From: Bacillota bacterium
GTDB lineage: Bacteria > Bacillota > Clostridia > Oscillospirales > Acutalibacteraceae
Direction of reading: 5' to 3'
Length of the DNA stretch: 64,000 nt
NCBI GenBank assembly: GCA_023418995.1
Contig: JAEZYP010000044.1
Location: 1 to 64,000 of the forward strand
The notes beneath the pieces are model-generated. The model saw nothing but the letters and a program-made list of their open reading frames with translations, made no database searches and had not been told where the DNA came from. Shown here piece after piece: positions 51,217-61,096 of this stretch (position 1 is its first letter; the number at the start of each line of letters is the position of its first letter). Both the position numbers and the translations under genes were made by a program.

Positions 51217-52638
51217 TTATTCATTTTCCGCCTTGTTTTCAGCGAGCGTACGCATCTGCTCCTTCGCTCTTTCATAATACGTGTTCAGGGTAGCGTCATC
51301 CACACGGTCCAGCTCTTCGCGGGGAAGTGTGGAGAGAAGCTGCCAGCCCAAGTCAAGGCTTTGCTCAATCGTACGGTTTTCATTAAAGCCCTGATTGACA
51401 AACTGCGTTTCAAAGTGGCGACCGAACTCAATGTACTTTTTATCGGCGGGAGAAAGCTCCTCTTCACCGATAACGGAAGCCAGCGCGCGCGCATCCATTA
51501 CTTTCGCGTAGGATGCAAACAACTGATTAGAGAGTGCGGAGTGGTCCTCACGGGTATACCCCTTGCCGATACCGTCCTTCATCAAACGGGAAAGAGAAGG
51601 AAGAACGGAAACGGGCGGGTAGGTTCCGGCACTGTCGAGGGAACGATCCAGAACAATCTGACCTTCGGTAATGTAACCGGTCAGGTCTGGAACCGGGTGC
51701 GTTACATCGTCGTTCGGCATCGTTAAAATCGGAATCTGCGTAACGGAGCCTTTTTTACCGTTTACCATTCCGGCGCGCTCATAAATTGAAGCAAGGTCGG
51801 AATACAGGTAGCCCGGGAAGCCTTTTCTTCCAGGGATTTCTCCCTTTGAGGAGCTGAATTCGCGCAGCGCTTCCGCGTAAGAGGTCATATCTGTCATAAT
51901 GACAAGGATGTGCATGTTCAATTCAAACGCGAGGTATTCCGCAACCGTAAGTGCACAGCGGGGCGTTAAAATACGCTCGATAATCGGATCGTTGGAAAGA
52001 TTGAGAAACATGACAACCTTTTGCAGAACGCCAGATTCATCAAAAGACCGTCGGAAGTATTCCGCAACATCGTTTTTAACGCCCATCGCGGCAAATACAA
52101 TTGCGAAGTTTTCTCCGCTTTCATCGCTAATTTTTGCCTGCCGCGCAATTTGGACGGCAAGCTCATTATGCTTCATACCGGAGCCGGAAAAAATCGGAAG
52201 CTTCTGCCCGCGGATCAGCGTGATCAAAGAATCAATGGTTGAAATTCCGGTATTGATATAGTTTTTTGGGTAAACCCGCGAAACCGGGTTAATCGGCGTG
52301 CCGTTAATATTGGCTCTTTTCATAGGGAAAATATCGCCCAGACCGTCAATCGGGCGTCCCGCACCGTCAAATACACGGCCCAGAATTTCAGGCGAAAGGG
52401 GCATTTCCATGGGGTGTCCCATCAGCCTTGTGCGTGTGTTCTCAAGAGAAATTCCGCGCGTTCCTTCAAAAACCTGTATAACGACACGGTTTCCTTCCAT
52501 TTGTACAATTCTTCCCTGGCGCATCGTACCGTCATCCATACGAATACTAACGACCTCTTCAAAAGAAGCATTTTTTACATCATCCAGCACAATCAGTGAA
52601 CCGTTGATTTCTTTAACGCCGATATAATCAAGAATCAT
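51217..52638 (-). CDS. atpB: V-type ATPase subunit B
   Basis: A 473-residue non-catalytic nucleotide-binding subunit, alternating with A in the headpiece. It has the family SGSGMKHNELAVQIARQA stretch in place of a P-loop, PNDDVTHPVPDLTGYITEGQI near 330 and the arginine-finger region. AAGAAGGTGG precedes the ATG; it is 30 nt upstream of atpD. Confidence 0.95.
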   Translation of the reverse strand: MILDYIGVKEINGSLIVLDDVKNASFEEVVSIRMDDGTMRQGRIVQMEGNRVVIQVFEGTRGISLENTRTRLMGHPMEMPLSPEILGRVFDGAGRPIDGLGDIFPMKRANINGTPINPVSRVYPKNYINTGISTIDSLITLIRGQKLPIFSGSGMKHNELAVQIARQAKISDESGENFAIVFAAMGVKNDVAEYFRRSFDESGVLQKVVMFLNLSNDPIIERILTPRCALTVAEYLAFELNMHILVIMTDMTSYAEALREFSSSKGEIPGRKGFPGYLYSDLASIYERAGMVNGKKGSVTQIPILTMPNDDVTHPVPDLTGYITEGQIVLDRSLDSAGTYPPVSVLPSLSRLMKDGIGKGYTREDHSALSNQLFASYAKVMDARALASVIGEEELSPADKKYIEFGRHFETQFVNQGFNENRTIEQSLDLGWQLLSTLPREELDRVDDATLNTYYERAKEQMRTLAENKAENE

Positions 52639-52687
52639 GGCGTAACCACCTTCTTAGGTAAATTTATTGTATCAGTCAATTCCGGCA

Positions 52688-54448
52688 TCAGGCAGACATG
52701 ACATTTGTGAGCGCCTGATCAATTTCCGTAATATAGTCGTCGAACATCTCCGGTTTGTTGTTGGGAATGTCATATTTCATTTTTGCCAGCTTGTCGAACA
52801 TGCCGGAATTTATAATACCGGAAATGGGAACGCTGGCCGAAATCAATTGCTTTGCCTCTTTATAAAGGTAAAGGATTACTTTCATCATAAGCATCTGCTT
52901 TTCCAACGGGACAAAGGTGTCGTCCGGGTGGAACGCGTTCTGCTGGAGGAAACCGACGCGAATTACGCGCGCGATTTCAATGATCAGCTTTTGGTCGTCG
53001 GGCAGAACGTCCGAACCAATCAGTTTAACAATTTCCATCAGCTTGTTTTCTTCCTGGAGCAGGCGGTTCATTTGTTTGCGGTACTGAATGAATTCTTCGC
53101 CGACATTTTCCTCAAACCACGGGTCCAGGTCTCCAAAGTATTCGCTGTAGCTTTGGGTCCAGTTAATTGCCGGATAATGCCTTGCATATGCCAGAGCCTT
53201 ATCCAGTGCCCAGAAGCAGCGGGTAAAACGCTTTGTATTCTGCGTAACCGGCTCTGAAAAGTCTGAGCCCTGCGGTGATACGGCGCCGATAATTGTAATG
53301 GAGCCGTCGGTGCCGTTCAGATTATTTACCATGCCTGCGCGTTCGTAGAATTCGGAGAGGCGGCTTGGCAAATAGGCGGGGAAGCCTTCTTCCGCAGGCA
53401 TTTCTTCGAGACGTCCGGATATTTCACGGAGTGCTTCGGCCCAACGGGAGGTGGAGTCCGCCATAATTGCTACGTGGTATCCCATGTCGCGGTAATATTC
53501 GCCGAGCGTAATCCCAGTATAAATGGATGCCTCACGCGCGGCAACCGGCATGTTGCTCGTGTTCGCAATTAAAACGGTACGGTCCGTCATCGGTCTGCCG
53601 GATTTCGGGTCAACCAGCTCAGTGAATTCGGTAAGCACCTGGCTCATTTCGTTGCCGCGTTCACCACATCCGACGTAGATGATAATATCCGCGTCACACC
53701 ACTTTGCAAGCTGGTGCTGTGTCATTGTTTTACCGGTTCCAAAACCGCCCGGAATCGCCGCCGTTCCCCCCTTGGAAATAGGGAAGAGGGTATCGATGAT
53801 TCGTTGACCAGTTACCAACGGGATGCTGGCCGGCATGCGTCTGGTAACAGGGCGCGGGGTACGAATCGGCCATCTCTGGCAAAGGGTGAGCTTATGTACT
53901 TCTCCGAAATCGTCCGTTAATTCCAGAATGGTATCGTTAATTCGGTAAGAACCGCTCGCTTCAACGCTGGTTACTATTCCGGAAAGCCTTGGAGGCACCA
54001 TGCATTTATGGCGGATAATGGTAGATTCCGGGCACTCCGCGTAAATATCGCCGCCCTTTAACCGATCGCCAGCTGTTACAGTAACGGTCACATCCCACAG
54101 TTTATCCTGGTTAAGGGATGAAACGTTGCTTCCGCGTGAGATAAAAGAACCGGTTTGCTCCGCAATAATCTTTAACGGGCGCTCGATTCCGTCAAAGATG
54201 TTGTCAATGATTCCGGGGCCGAGCGTAACGTTCATCGGGCTGCCCGTACCAAATATTGGTTCCCCCGGTCTTAGCCCGGTCGTTTCCTCGTAAACCTGAA
54301 TGGTGGTGAACTTATCGCTGATGCCAATAATTTCGCCGACGAGGCGTTCGTTACCTACGAACACCATTTCCATCATAGAAAAACTGCGTGTGTCTTTTAC
54401 GGTCACAACCGGGCCGTTTATGCCATATATCACATTCTGATTTTCCAT
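52688..54448 (-). CDS. atpA: V-type ATPase subunit A (catalytic)
   Basis: A 586-residue catalytic subunit with P-loop GGFGTGKT (about residue 232), YVGCGERGNEMSQVL, and a non-homologous insert (residues 110-190) characteristic of V/A-type A subunits. It hydrolyses or makes ATP in A3B3. GGAG lies about 12 nt before the ATG. It is 28 nt after the E gene. Confidence 0.96.
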   Translation of the reverse strand: MENQNVIYGINGPVVTVKDTRSFSMMEMVFVGNERLVGEIIGISDKFTTIQVYEETTGLRPGEPIFGTGSPMNVTLGPGIIDNIFDGIERPLKIIAEQTGSFISRGSNVSSLNQDKLWDVTVTVTAGDRLKGGDIYAECPESTIIRHKCMVPPRLSGIVTSVEASGSYRINDTILELTDDFGEVHKLTLCQRWPIRTPRPVTRRMPASIPLVTGQRIIDTLFPISKGGTAAIPGGFGTGKTMTQHQLAKWCDADIIIYVGCGERGNEMSQVLTEFTELVDPKSGRPMTDRTVLIANTSNMPVAAREASIYTGITLGEYYRDMGYHVAIMADSTSRWAEALREISGRLEEMPAEEGFPAYLPSRLSEFYERAGMVNNLNGTDGSITIIGAVSPQGSDFSEPVTQNTKRFTRCFWALDKALAYARHYPAINWTQSYSEYFGDLDPWFEENVGEEFIQYRKQMNRLLQEENKLMEIVKLIGSDVLPDDQKLIIEIARVIRVGFLQQNAFHPDDTFVPLEKQMLMMKVILYLYKEAKQLISASVPISGIINSGMFDKLAKMKYDIPNNKPEMFDDYITEIDQALTNVMSA

Positions 54449-54476
54449 CTAAATTATCATCTCCAACAGGAATAGA

Positions 54477-55073
54477 TTAGACCACAGCCATTCCTGAATT
54501 TTCTTCAAACCATTCGCGCTGGTCTTCCAACAGAGAGTCCAGGGTTTCGTCTGCCATGATACCCATTTCGGAATTGTAGGCTCGTACCCCTCCGATTTGA
54601 ATAGTGGAGTCTAGCTTTATGGTGCAGTCTCCGCCAAAAGCGGCTTTAATTTGATCTTCATACTTTTGGTCGCTGTTTTTTACGCAGATCACAGTACCCG
54701 GCTTATCAAAAGTATTCTTTAGCTTTGTGGCGGATTTTTGCAGAAGGGTGGAATATTCTCCGCTTTGCGTAAACTCACAGAGCTCTTTTTTGGTATGGTC
54801 AAATACTTCATCCGATATTTTTTGCCTTTTTGCAAGAAGCTCTCTGCGACAGTCCATTTCACGCTGTGCCATTTCGTGAAAAATGCGGTTTCGCATTTCC
54901 GTCATTTCCTTCTGGATTAACTGGTAGGCTTCGGTTAATGCCTCCACTTCGGCTTCATCCAGCTCCCTGCGTTTGAACTCCAGAACTTCCTGCTCAATTT
55001 TTTTGCGTTGTTCTTCGGCATAATGATTGATGGCAAGATAAAATTTATTTATTTTTTCTTCATTGTTAACCAT
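54477..55073 (-). CDS. atpE: V-type ATPase subunit E
   Basis: A 198-residue protein: long N-terminal helix rich in Glu/Lys/Arg (about 1-105, KIEQEVLEFKRRELDEAEVEALTEA type) and a C-terminal alpha/beta domain. It is the peripheral stalk component that pairs with the G/H-type subunit. GGGGG lies 7 nt before the ATG. Confidence 0.9.
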   Translation of the reverse strand: MVNNEEKINKFYLAINHYAEEQRKKIEQEVLEFKRRELDEAEVEALTEAYQLIQKEMTEMRNRIFHEMAQREMDCRRELLAKRQKISDEVFDHTKKELCEFTQSGEYSTLLQKSATKLKNTFDKPGTVICVKNSDQKYEDQIKAAFGGDCTIKLDSTIQIGGVRAYNSEMGIMADETLDSLLEDQREWFEENSGMAVV

Positions 55074-55104
55074 CGTTTAACCCCCGATCGCCGTAACAAG
55101 CGGC

Positions 55105-55413
55105 CTATATTTTGACCCCGATCGCCTCACGGACATAACGGGTAATAGAATCTTTGGTGCGGCCGTTACCGTGCCTGTCCGGAATTTCAACAATTAGCGG
55201 GCGCTTCTGGTTTAGCTTTAAATCATAGACCGTATCGGAGCAAAGTGTAAGCAGAGTTTCCGTAATCAATATAACGGCGACATCTTCCATTGCCATTGCT
55301 TCCTTTAACGCCTTTTGAACCTCGGCAACCTCATGTACAACGATTCCTTCTATGCCCGCCAGCCGCATGCCCACCTGAGTATCCACATTATCGCTGATCA
55401 GATAAAAGCGCAT
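55105..55413 (-). CDS. atpF: V-type ATPase subunit F
   Basis: A 102-residue Rossmann-like subunit (MRFYLISDNVDTQVGMRLAGI, VAVILITE near 50), which binds subunit D in the central stalk. No good ribosome site is visible; the spacing to the K gene is 21 nt. Confidence 0.88.
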   Translation of the reverse strand: MRFYLISDNVDTQVGMRLAGIEGIVVHEVAEVQKALKEAMAMEDVAVILITETLLTLCSDTVYDLKLNQKRPLIVEIPDRHGNGRTKDSITRYVREAIGVKI

Positions 55414-55434
55414 CTTTTTATCTCGGCTTTCTGT

Positions 55435-55881
55435 TTAAATTTTGCCCAATACCAGAATAGAAATCAGAAGACCGTAAAGGGCGACACCTTCGCCCAACGC
55501 AACGAAAATCAAAGCCTTACCAAAGTTCTTGGGGTCTTCGCTGGTTGCGCCGATTGCTGCGGGTGCCGCACTGCCGACCGCGATCCCGCCGCCGATGCCG
55601 GAAAGACCCGTAGCCAGCGCGGCAGCAATAAGACCAAGGCCCTTTGCGGAGTCCGATGCGACAGCGGATTCACTGGTGGAAGGCTTAGAAGCGCTTTGGT
55701 CGGTTGAAGTCGCGGAAACGATTACCGGAACCGCAAAGGTTACGACGCAGACAACCGCAAAAGCAAGCAGCTGCGTAATAAATGCCTGACGGGGCTTTTT
55801 GCCGTTTTTTACGGCTTTAATCGCGAGAATAACGGAAACGACAAGGACAGCAGCGGGTAACAAAAATAATAAAGAACTCAT
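55435..55881 (-). CDS. atpK: V-type ATPase proteolipid subunit K
   Basis: A 148-residue ring subunit. An N-terminal pair of helices (about 3-22 and 33-55) is separated by a Ser/Thr-rich loop (57-75) from a single c-type hairpin (about 77-148) with the ion-binding glutamate in VALGEGVALYG (about 132). The inner helix has GIGGGIAVG where Na+ rings have a Gln, so the classic Na+ signature is absent; proton use is inferred with caution. The Ser-rich segment is unusual. GGAGG precedes the ATG. Confidence 0.88.
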   Translation of the reverse strand: MSSLLFLLPAAVLVVSVILAIKAVKNGKKPRQAFITQLLAFAVVCVVTFAVPVIVSATSTDQSASKPSTSESAVASDSAKGLGLIAAALATGLSGIGGGIAVGSAAPAAIGATSEDPKNFGKALIFVALGEGVALYGLLISILVLGKI

Positions 55882-55919
55882 AATTTTGCCTCCAATAATT
55901 TTAAATAAGCTAAATTATT

Positions 55920-57866
55920 TTATTGTTTCGCCTGAACAATGACCGGGGTAAAGGGGCGCCCGTCTCCGGCAAAGAACCGGCTGAACAATTCATAGAATTC
56001 CAATCTAAGCACCTGAATACCAACCAAAAGACCTTCGAAAGCCAATACAAAGATGTTTCCTACAACTATAGCAAGTATATAGCTGATTCCGCTGCCCATT
56101 TCGGCCAGAGTAAACACCACCATCATCATACCGGCGTGAACAAGCACGAATGCGCCAACACGCAGAAAGCTCATGGTATTTGTTGCAAAGCTGAGCAGGA
56201 ATTCAAACACTTCAAAGAAATTCTGGGTGATATAATCGCCCCATTTTTCAGGCTTCCAGTCGGGGCGATGCTCGACAAGCCTTCCTAAAACTTCCCGGAA
56301 CATCATTGAGAGAAGGGGCGCTACGATGAAGCAGATAATAAACAAAGGATTAACAATCTGCCACCCGAATGCGATCTGTCCGCCGAATCCCAGAATTAGA
56401 GAAGAATAGAAGATCAGCCCGGCAAGGCCGTTGGGTCCGAAATACGCGTTTTCATAGTGTTTTCTCTTTAAGGATGAGTAAATGTTAATGAGCATTGCTA
56501 CGATAACCAGAGCAATTCCGATGCCCACAGCGGAATAGATGATCATATTTGTCGTAGCCGGTTTCATTACTTCAATCGGTTTTTCATCCAAACCGAAGAG
56601 AAGCTTAAAGAGTGGATCCAAAGCATGCTCAAATCCAAAAACCGAACCAAATGCGGTTCCAAATACCGCGGAGGAAATCCCGCACGGAACCAGAATCCTT
56701 CCCAGTTTCATTTTTCGTTTGTTCCACATATACCAGCCAACAAGGGAAACCACCAGCCCCTGACCAAGGTCGCCGAACATAATACCAAACAAAACGATAT
56801 ATGTAATCGCGACAAGCGGGGTGGGGTCAACTTCATCATAAGCGGGAAGACCGTACATATCTACAAAATACTCAAACGGTCTGAACGGTTTGATGTTTTC
56901 GAGTTTGACCGGAGGAGAATGGGTTTTCTCCTCGTTTGCGCCTTCAAAGGTGTACTCAATGGATTCAATCTGATCCAGCTCGCTTCTAAAATACGCTTGC
57001 TTTTCCGCTGGAATCCATCCGGTGAGGATGAAATTGTCGTTGTAGCGAGCCGCGTAGTGGCGAATGCCAAAATAAACAGACTGCTCTGTCAGCCACGAGT
57101 AAACGTTTTGGCAGACGGCTTTGCTGTTCTTCCAAAGCTCCTCAATTCTTTCATCCACATGCTGAATACGTTCTATTTCCGTGTCGCGTTTTTCTCGCAA
57201 TGAATTCACGGCATCTTCCGGACTGCCGGTAATATCAGTTAATTCTATTTTTTCAAAAAACAGACTGGAGAAAATACGGTCAACCTCACTCAACATGTCA
57301 ATCGGAGCAAAATACACACCCCAGTGATGGGTCTCATCACCGGTGCAAGGGAAAAAGATGATATAGGGATTTTCTTGGTAGGCATTTAGCTTTTGTAAGC
57401 TTTCTTTGGGAATAGAGCCAAATCGAACTTTTATATATTCGCATGCGCGGATTTCGTCAATGTTAAGGTTTAAACCGACAAAATGGCTGAAATCATCAAT
57501 TTGCTGTGTATAATACTGTATTTTCTCTTGCGCGTCGGTTCTTTGGTTTTGCAGCTCATTGAAGGAGGCGGTGATGCTTTCAACATAAGATTTTGAGTTA
57601 TCCGCAGTCAATTTCAATTCAGCAATTTCATCGGAACTGAGCAGCTCCAGTTTTTTTCTTACTCCGCCCAAAGCCCCTGATAATTGCTGAAGTGGCTCCA
57701 GATACGGATTTTCCTCGTTCAGCGGTGTAAAGTCAGAAGTATCGGAATAAAATGACAAAGCATTGTCAGGGTGAAAAACGCAGGATTTTCCGCATAACGC
57801 TGTGACCTTGTCTAGATCGGCCATTCTTCCTATAATGCTGACTACTTCAACTTTTAAAACTGCCAA
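55920..57866 (-). CDS. atpI: V-type ATPase subunit I
   Basis: A 648-residue stator a-subunit: cytosolic N-terminal half (1-340) with coiled-coil arms, then about eight membrane helices from residue 350 on. Conserved Arg and Glu/Gln residues lie in the C-terminal helices (NTMSFLRVGAFVLVHAGMM, residue about 560). It forms the half-channels beside the K ring. The start is TTG with AAGGAG 10 nt upstream. It is 4 nt after the C gene. Confidence 0.94.
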   Translation of the reverse strand: MAVLKVEVVSIIGRMADLDKVTALCGKSCVFHPDNALSFYSDTSDFTPLNEENPYLEPLQQLSGALGGVRKKLELLSSDEIAELKLTADNSKSYVESITASFNELQNQRTDAQEKIQYYTQQIDDFSHFVGLNLNIDEIRACEYIKVRFGSIPKESLQKLNAYQENPYIIFFPCTGDETHHWGVYFAPIDMLSEVDRIFSSLFFEKIELTDITGSPEDAVNSLREKRDTEIERIQHVDERIEELWKNSKAVCQNVYSWLTEQSVYFGIRHYAARYNDNFILTGWIPAEKQAYFRSELDQIESIEYTFEGANEEKTHSPPVKLENIKPFRPFEYFVDMYGLPAYDEVDPTPLVAITYIVLFGIMFGDLGQGLVVSLVGWYMWNKRKMKLGRILVPCGISSAVFGTAFGSVFGFEHALDPLFKLLFGLDEKPIEVMKPATTNMIIYSAVGIGIALVIVAMLINIYSSLKRKHYENAYFGPNGLAGLIFYSSLILGFGGQIAFGWQIVNPLFIICFIVAPLLSMMFREVLGRLVEHRPDWKPEKWGDYITQNFFEVFEFLLSFATNTMSFLRVGAFVLVHAGMMMVVFTLAEMGSGISYILAIVVGNIFVLAFEGLLVGIQVLRLEFYELFSRFFAGDGRPFTPVIVQAKQ

Positions 57867-57869
57867 TAC

Positions 57870-58931
57870 TTAGTTGCTCCTTTCTGTTAAATTGTAAATG
57901 GTTAATAATTTTGCAATTTCCTGAGGCGGCAGCTTGTAGCGGATTCCTTCAATAATCGTTACGATATCTGTTATTTCAGCCTGCGTAAGATACGCGTAGG
58001 ACATTAACACAACAGATGAATGGGTTGAGAAATGTATGTCGTGGCTACAAATTTTATAGCGTGCCCGGTTTGGTATTTCATCCACATAGATGTGGGGGAG
58101 GTGTAAAAAACGTTTTCCGGCAGAGCTCTGCCGCATTGCGAAAGTGACCTGCTCCTCGGTCTCCGCCTCGATCATTTCCTCAATCAGACGCGGGCTTATT
58201 TTTCCAAAGGGAAGAATAGAGCGGTGGATGAAATCAGGGTTGACGTCATACGTCATTTTCAATCGAATAATACGCGCGTAATTTAGCAAATCAACATAGG
58301 AATTAAAAATCTCCCGAAGCTGTTTTGTGGTATCGCCGCTTGTCTTTTTGGCGATTACTTCAAAAATTGTGGAAAACAGATACGTGTACAGAGCGTTTTC
58401 AATACCGGCGTAATCAAACGGTTCCCCGTTTTCCGGGTTGAACGGTTCCAAAAGCTTGCGGTAATGGGTACCGTTCAGAGCTTCCAGCAAGGCGTCGAAG
58501 TCCTTTATTCTGCTCAGAGCGGTTAAGTTGATATGCGTATGCTGATTTAGATATTCCGGCATCACAAAGAGGTATTCTTCCGGCTTGCCCGCGTCAAGAT
58601 ACATCAGACTGTGCAGGATTTGCTCTATTTCACTGTGCATAATAAAATACCGGGCAAAATAATCGCCTATTACGATTTCGTAGCGGCACAACAGTGCATA
58701 ATCCTCAAAGAGCTTCTGTTTCAGCTTTGCCTCTAACTGACCGCGGTGCACGGAATTCTCATTCAGACCCGCAAGGATTTTGCTGTAAACGGTACGCCTC
58801 TTCAGGTATCCGGCTACCTCACCAACGGTTTGACACTCGAGTAATTCACGGTAGTTCTCGTTGGTAAGGCGTCTGCCATACATGGCGCGCGCTTTGGCAA
58901 TAATAACATTGGACGATTGAGTGGAAAGCAT
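57870..58931 (-). CDS. atpC: V-type ATPase subunit C (V0 d / AC39-like)
   Basis: A 353-residue V0D/AC39-family protein, the funnel connecting the central stalk to the K ring. It is helical and polar with the family's three-fold internal repeat. The frame offers GTG and ATG starts that overlap the upstream stop; ATG 58931 is chosen because AGGGGA is then 9 nt away. Its position before the I gene, rather than after E as in Thermus-type operons, is notable. Confidence 0.82.
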   Translation of the reverse strand: MLSTQSSNVIIAKARAMYGRRLTNENYRELLECQTVGEVAGYLKRRTVYSKILAGLNENSVHRGQLEAKLKQKLFEDYALLCRYEIVIGDYFARYFIMHSEIEQILHSLMYLDAGKPEEYLFVMPEYLNQHTHINLTALSRIKDFDALLEALNGTHYRKLLEPFNPENGEPFDYAGIENALYTYLFSTIFEVIAKKTSGDTTKQLREIFNSYVDLLNYARIIRLKMTYDVNPDFIHRSILPFGKISPRLIEEMIEAETEEQVTFAMRQSSAGKRFLHLPHIYVDEIPNRARYKICSHDIHFSTHSSVVLMSYAYLTQAEITDIVTIIEGIRYKLPPQEIAKLLTIYNLTERSN

Positions 58932-58936
58932 CTGCA

Positions 58937-59248
58937 TCACTCCCCTGTAACTCTCGCAACGATTGCGCTAACCCATTCGTCGCCTTTTTTGCGGTATAGC
59001 TCATCCAGCTTTTGCGAGAGATCGGCGTATCTTTTTTTCTTTTCTTCCCACTCTGCTTCCGCGGAAGCACGTTCGCTTGGCTCGTTTATGCTGATACGTG
59101 TTCTTGCTCTTGCAATGTAATCATCGCGTATCTGTTCGCGGCGTTCCGCGATCTCTTTTTCCGAGCTGATTTTTTCCATTTGTGCCGCTTCTGTAATCTG
59201 CCTGGCTTTACGGTCCATATCAACGATCTGCTTTACCAAATCCTGCAT
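58937..59248 (-). CDS. V-type ATPase peripheral stalk subunit G/H-like
   Basis: A 103-residue coiled coil with Glu, Lys and Arg heptads (MQDLVKQIVDMDRKARQITEAAQMEK) and no membrane helix. It matches the NtpF/G/H class that pairs with subunit E. It is the first gene of the ATPase operon. AAGGAGGAGGTG precedes the ATG. Confidence 0.78.
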   Translation of the reverse strand: MQDLVKQIVDMDRKARQITEAAQMEKISSEKEIAERREQIRDDYIARARTRISINEPSERASAEAEWEEKKKRYADLSQKLDELYRKKGDEWVSAIVARVTGE

Positions 59249-59305
59249 TCTGACCGCACCTCCTCCTTGTAATTGGTTTTAGACAAAAATATACACATCA
59301 TTTTA

Positions 59306-59333
59306 ATTATATCGAAAAAAATCCTTTTTACAA
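59306..59333 (-). promoter_or_regulatory. Promoter of the V-type ATPase operon
   Basis: On the minus strand: TTGTAA, 16 nt, TATAAT, about 55 nt before the first gene. Confidence 0.7.
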
Positions 59334-59381
59334 CAGAAGTTAGGCACATTTTATAAAAAAATCTAACTATTTTCAATAAAT

Positions 59382-60740
59382 TTAGTTTTTAAGACTTTGC
59401 ATTGGCGCTGGAATACGACCGCCGCGCTGAATGAATTTCATCGGGGAATAACGGTTTATTTCCATTACCGGGCCGCAACCGAAAAGACCGCCGAAATCAA
59501 GCTCTTCGCCGACCTTTTTGCCAATTGCGGGGATTACGCGAACAGCGGTGGTTTTGGAATTTACCATACCGATCGCCGCTTCATCCGCGATAATCGCAGA
59601 AATAATTTCTGCCGGAGTATCGCCCGGAATAACAATCATATCAAGACCAACGGAACAAACGGCTGTCATCGCTTCCAGCTTGGTGATGCTCAGGGCACCG
59701 CATCTTGCCGCGTCGATCATACCCGCATCCTCTGTAACCGGGATGAATGCGCCGGAAAGCCCGCCGATATGGGAGGAGGCCATGATACCGCCCTTTTTCA
59801 CCGCGTCATTCAGCAGTGCAAGCGCGGCCGTTGTGCCGTGTGCGCCGCAGCTTTCGAGTCCCATTTCCTCCAGTATGTGTGCCACTGAGTCGCCGATTGC
59901 CGGAGTTGGGGCGAGGGAGAGGTCTACGATTCCGAATGGAACATACAGCCTGCGGGAAGCTTCCTGTGCAACGAGCTGCCCCATACGGGTAATTTTAAAA
60001 GCTGTCTTTTTTATAATATCCGCAACACCGGTAATATCGCAGTCGCCTGCTTTTGCGAGAGCTGCGCGCACAACGCCCGGACCGGATACGCCGACGTTAA
60101 TTACGCAGTCCGGTTCTCCGGTTCCGTGGAACGCGCCCGCCATAAACGGGTTATCCTCAGGCGCATTGCAAAAAACAACAAGCTTTGCCGCGCCGAAGCA
60201 GTTGTTGTCAACGGTGATTTCGGCGAGCTCGTGCACGATGGTGCCCATTTTTGCTACGGCGTCCATGTTGATTCCGGCTTTTGTTGTGCCGATGTTAACA
60301 GAAGAGCAGACGTAATTGGTTTCGCTCAGTGCCTCCGGAATACTTGTAATCAACGAATAATCGCCGGGTCCGAAGCCCTTGTGGACGAGCGCGGAATAGC
60401 CGCCGATCAGGTTGACGCCTGTGGACTTCGCGGCACGGTCCAGTGCTTTAGCAAAATGAACCGGGCTTTTGTCCGGGCAGGCAGCCGCAACCATGGCAAT
60501 CGGCGTAACGGAGATACGTTTGTTGATAATCGGAATCCCGTAATCCTTGCTGATATCCTCACCGGTTTTCACCAGGTTGCCGGCGTAACGGCAAATCTTG
60601 TCGTAAATCTTGTCGCAAGCCTTATTGATATCGGAATCGATGCAGTCCAGCAGGGAAATCCCCATTGTAATGGTTCGTATATCCAGATTTTCGTTATCAA
60701 TCATATTTATGGTTTCCAATATGTCGTGTGAATTTACCAT
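59382..60740 (-). CDS. UPF0210 / PFL family protein
   Basis: A 452-residue protein of the UPF0210 (DUF711) family, with a large alpha/beta core and motifs such as DRAAKSTGVNLIGGYSALVHKG (near 110), the GPGDYSLI and SSHIGGLSGAF segments. The fold is said to resemble pyruvate formate-lyase, but the glycyl-radical motif is not evident. The function is unknown. It follows the ACT-domain gene by about 90 nt, a conserved pair in many genomes. GGAAGGG lies upstream of ATG 60740; the frame also has an ATG nine codons earlier with no site. Confidence 0.85.
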   Translation of the reverse strand: MVNSHDILETINMIDNENLDIRTITMGISLLDCIDSDINKACDKIYDKICRYAGNLVKTGEDISKDYGIPIINKRISVTPIAMVAAACPDKSPVHFAKALDRAAKSTGVNLIGGYSALVHKGFGPGDYSLITSIPEALSETNYVCSSVNIGTTKAGINMDAVAKMGTIVHELAEITVDNNCFGAAKLVVFCNAPEDNPFMAGAFHGTGEPDCVINVGVSGPGVVRAALAKAGDCDITGVADIIKKTAFKITRMGQLVAQEASRRLYVPFGIVDLSLAPTPAIGDSVAHILEEMGLESCGAHGTTAALALLNDAVKKGGIMASSHIGGLSGAFIPVTEDAGMIDAARCGALSITKLEAMTAVCSVGLDMIVIPGDTPAEIISAIIADEAAIGMVNSKTTAVRVIPAIGKKVGEELDFGGLFGCGPVMEINRYSPMKFIQRGGRIPAPMQSLKN

Positions 60741-60826
60741 ATTTAGTTTCAGACCCTTCCTATACATTATACAAAAATATCCGCTCCTGTTTAAAGCAGC
60801 AGAATTGATGGATCGGTTATTCGTGT

Positions 60827-61096
60827 TTAAATTCGGTGCATGGAATTAAAAATATCCTCATGCATGGTATGAACGGTAAGATTCATTTCGTTTCCGATTA
60901 CCGTCAGCTTGTCTGAAAGCTCACTGAACGGAACAGTGGATTTTGAAATATCAACGATCATAATCATCGCGAATAAATCCTGAAGAACCGATTGCGTTAC
61001 TTCTATGACATTTACTCCGTTTTCCGCACAAATTGTGGATACCCGGGCAAGAATTCCAACCATATCTTTGCCGATAACAGTAATTACAGCACGCAT
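60827..61096 (-). CDS. UPF0237 ACT-domain protein
   Basis: An 89-residue protein made of a single ACT domain (MRAVITVIGKDMVGILARVSTICAENGVNVIEV and a helix pair), an amino-acid-binding fold. UPF0237 usually precedes UPF0210 in Firmicutes, and the two may work together as sensor and effector. The start is ATG 61096 with GGAGGT 8 nt upstream; 8 further codons are rejected. The 248-bp gap to the next gene holds a 7-bp inverted repeat (61246-61281) but no gene. Confidence 0.85.
   Translation of the reverse strand: MRAVITVIGKDMVGILARVSTICAENGVNVIEVTQSVLQDLFAMIMIVDISKSTVPFSELSDKLTVIGNEMNLTVHTMHEDIFNSMHRI

Noticed and set aside
59518..60315. Plus-strand open frame of 265 codons over the UPF0210 gene
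   Set aside because: Antisense to a conserved family; Ala/Ile/Ser-rich shadow frame.
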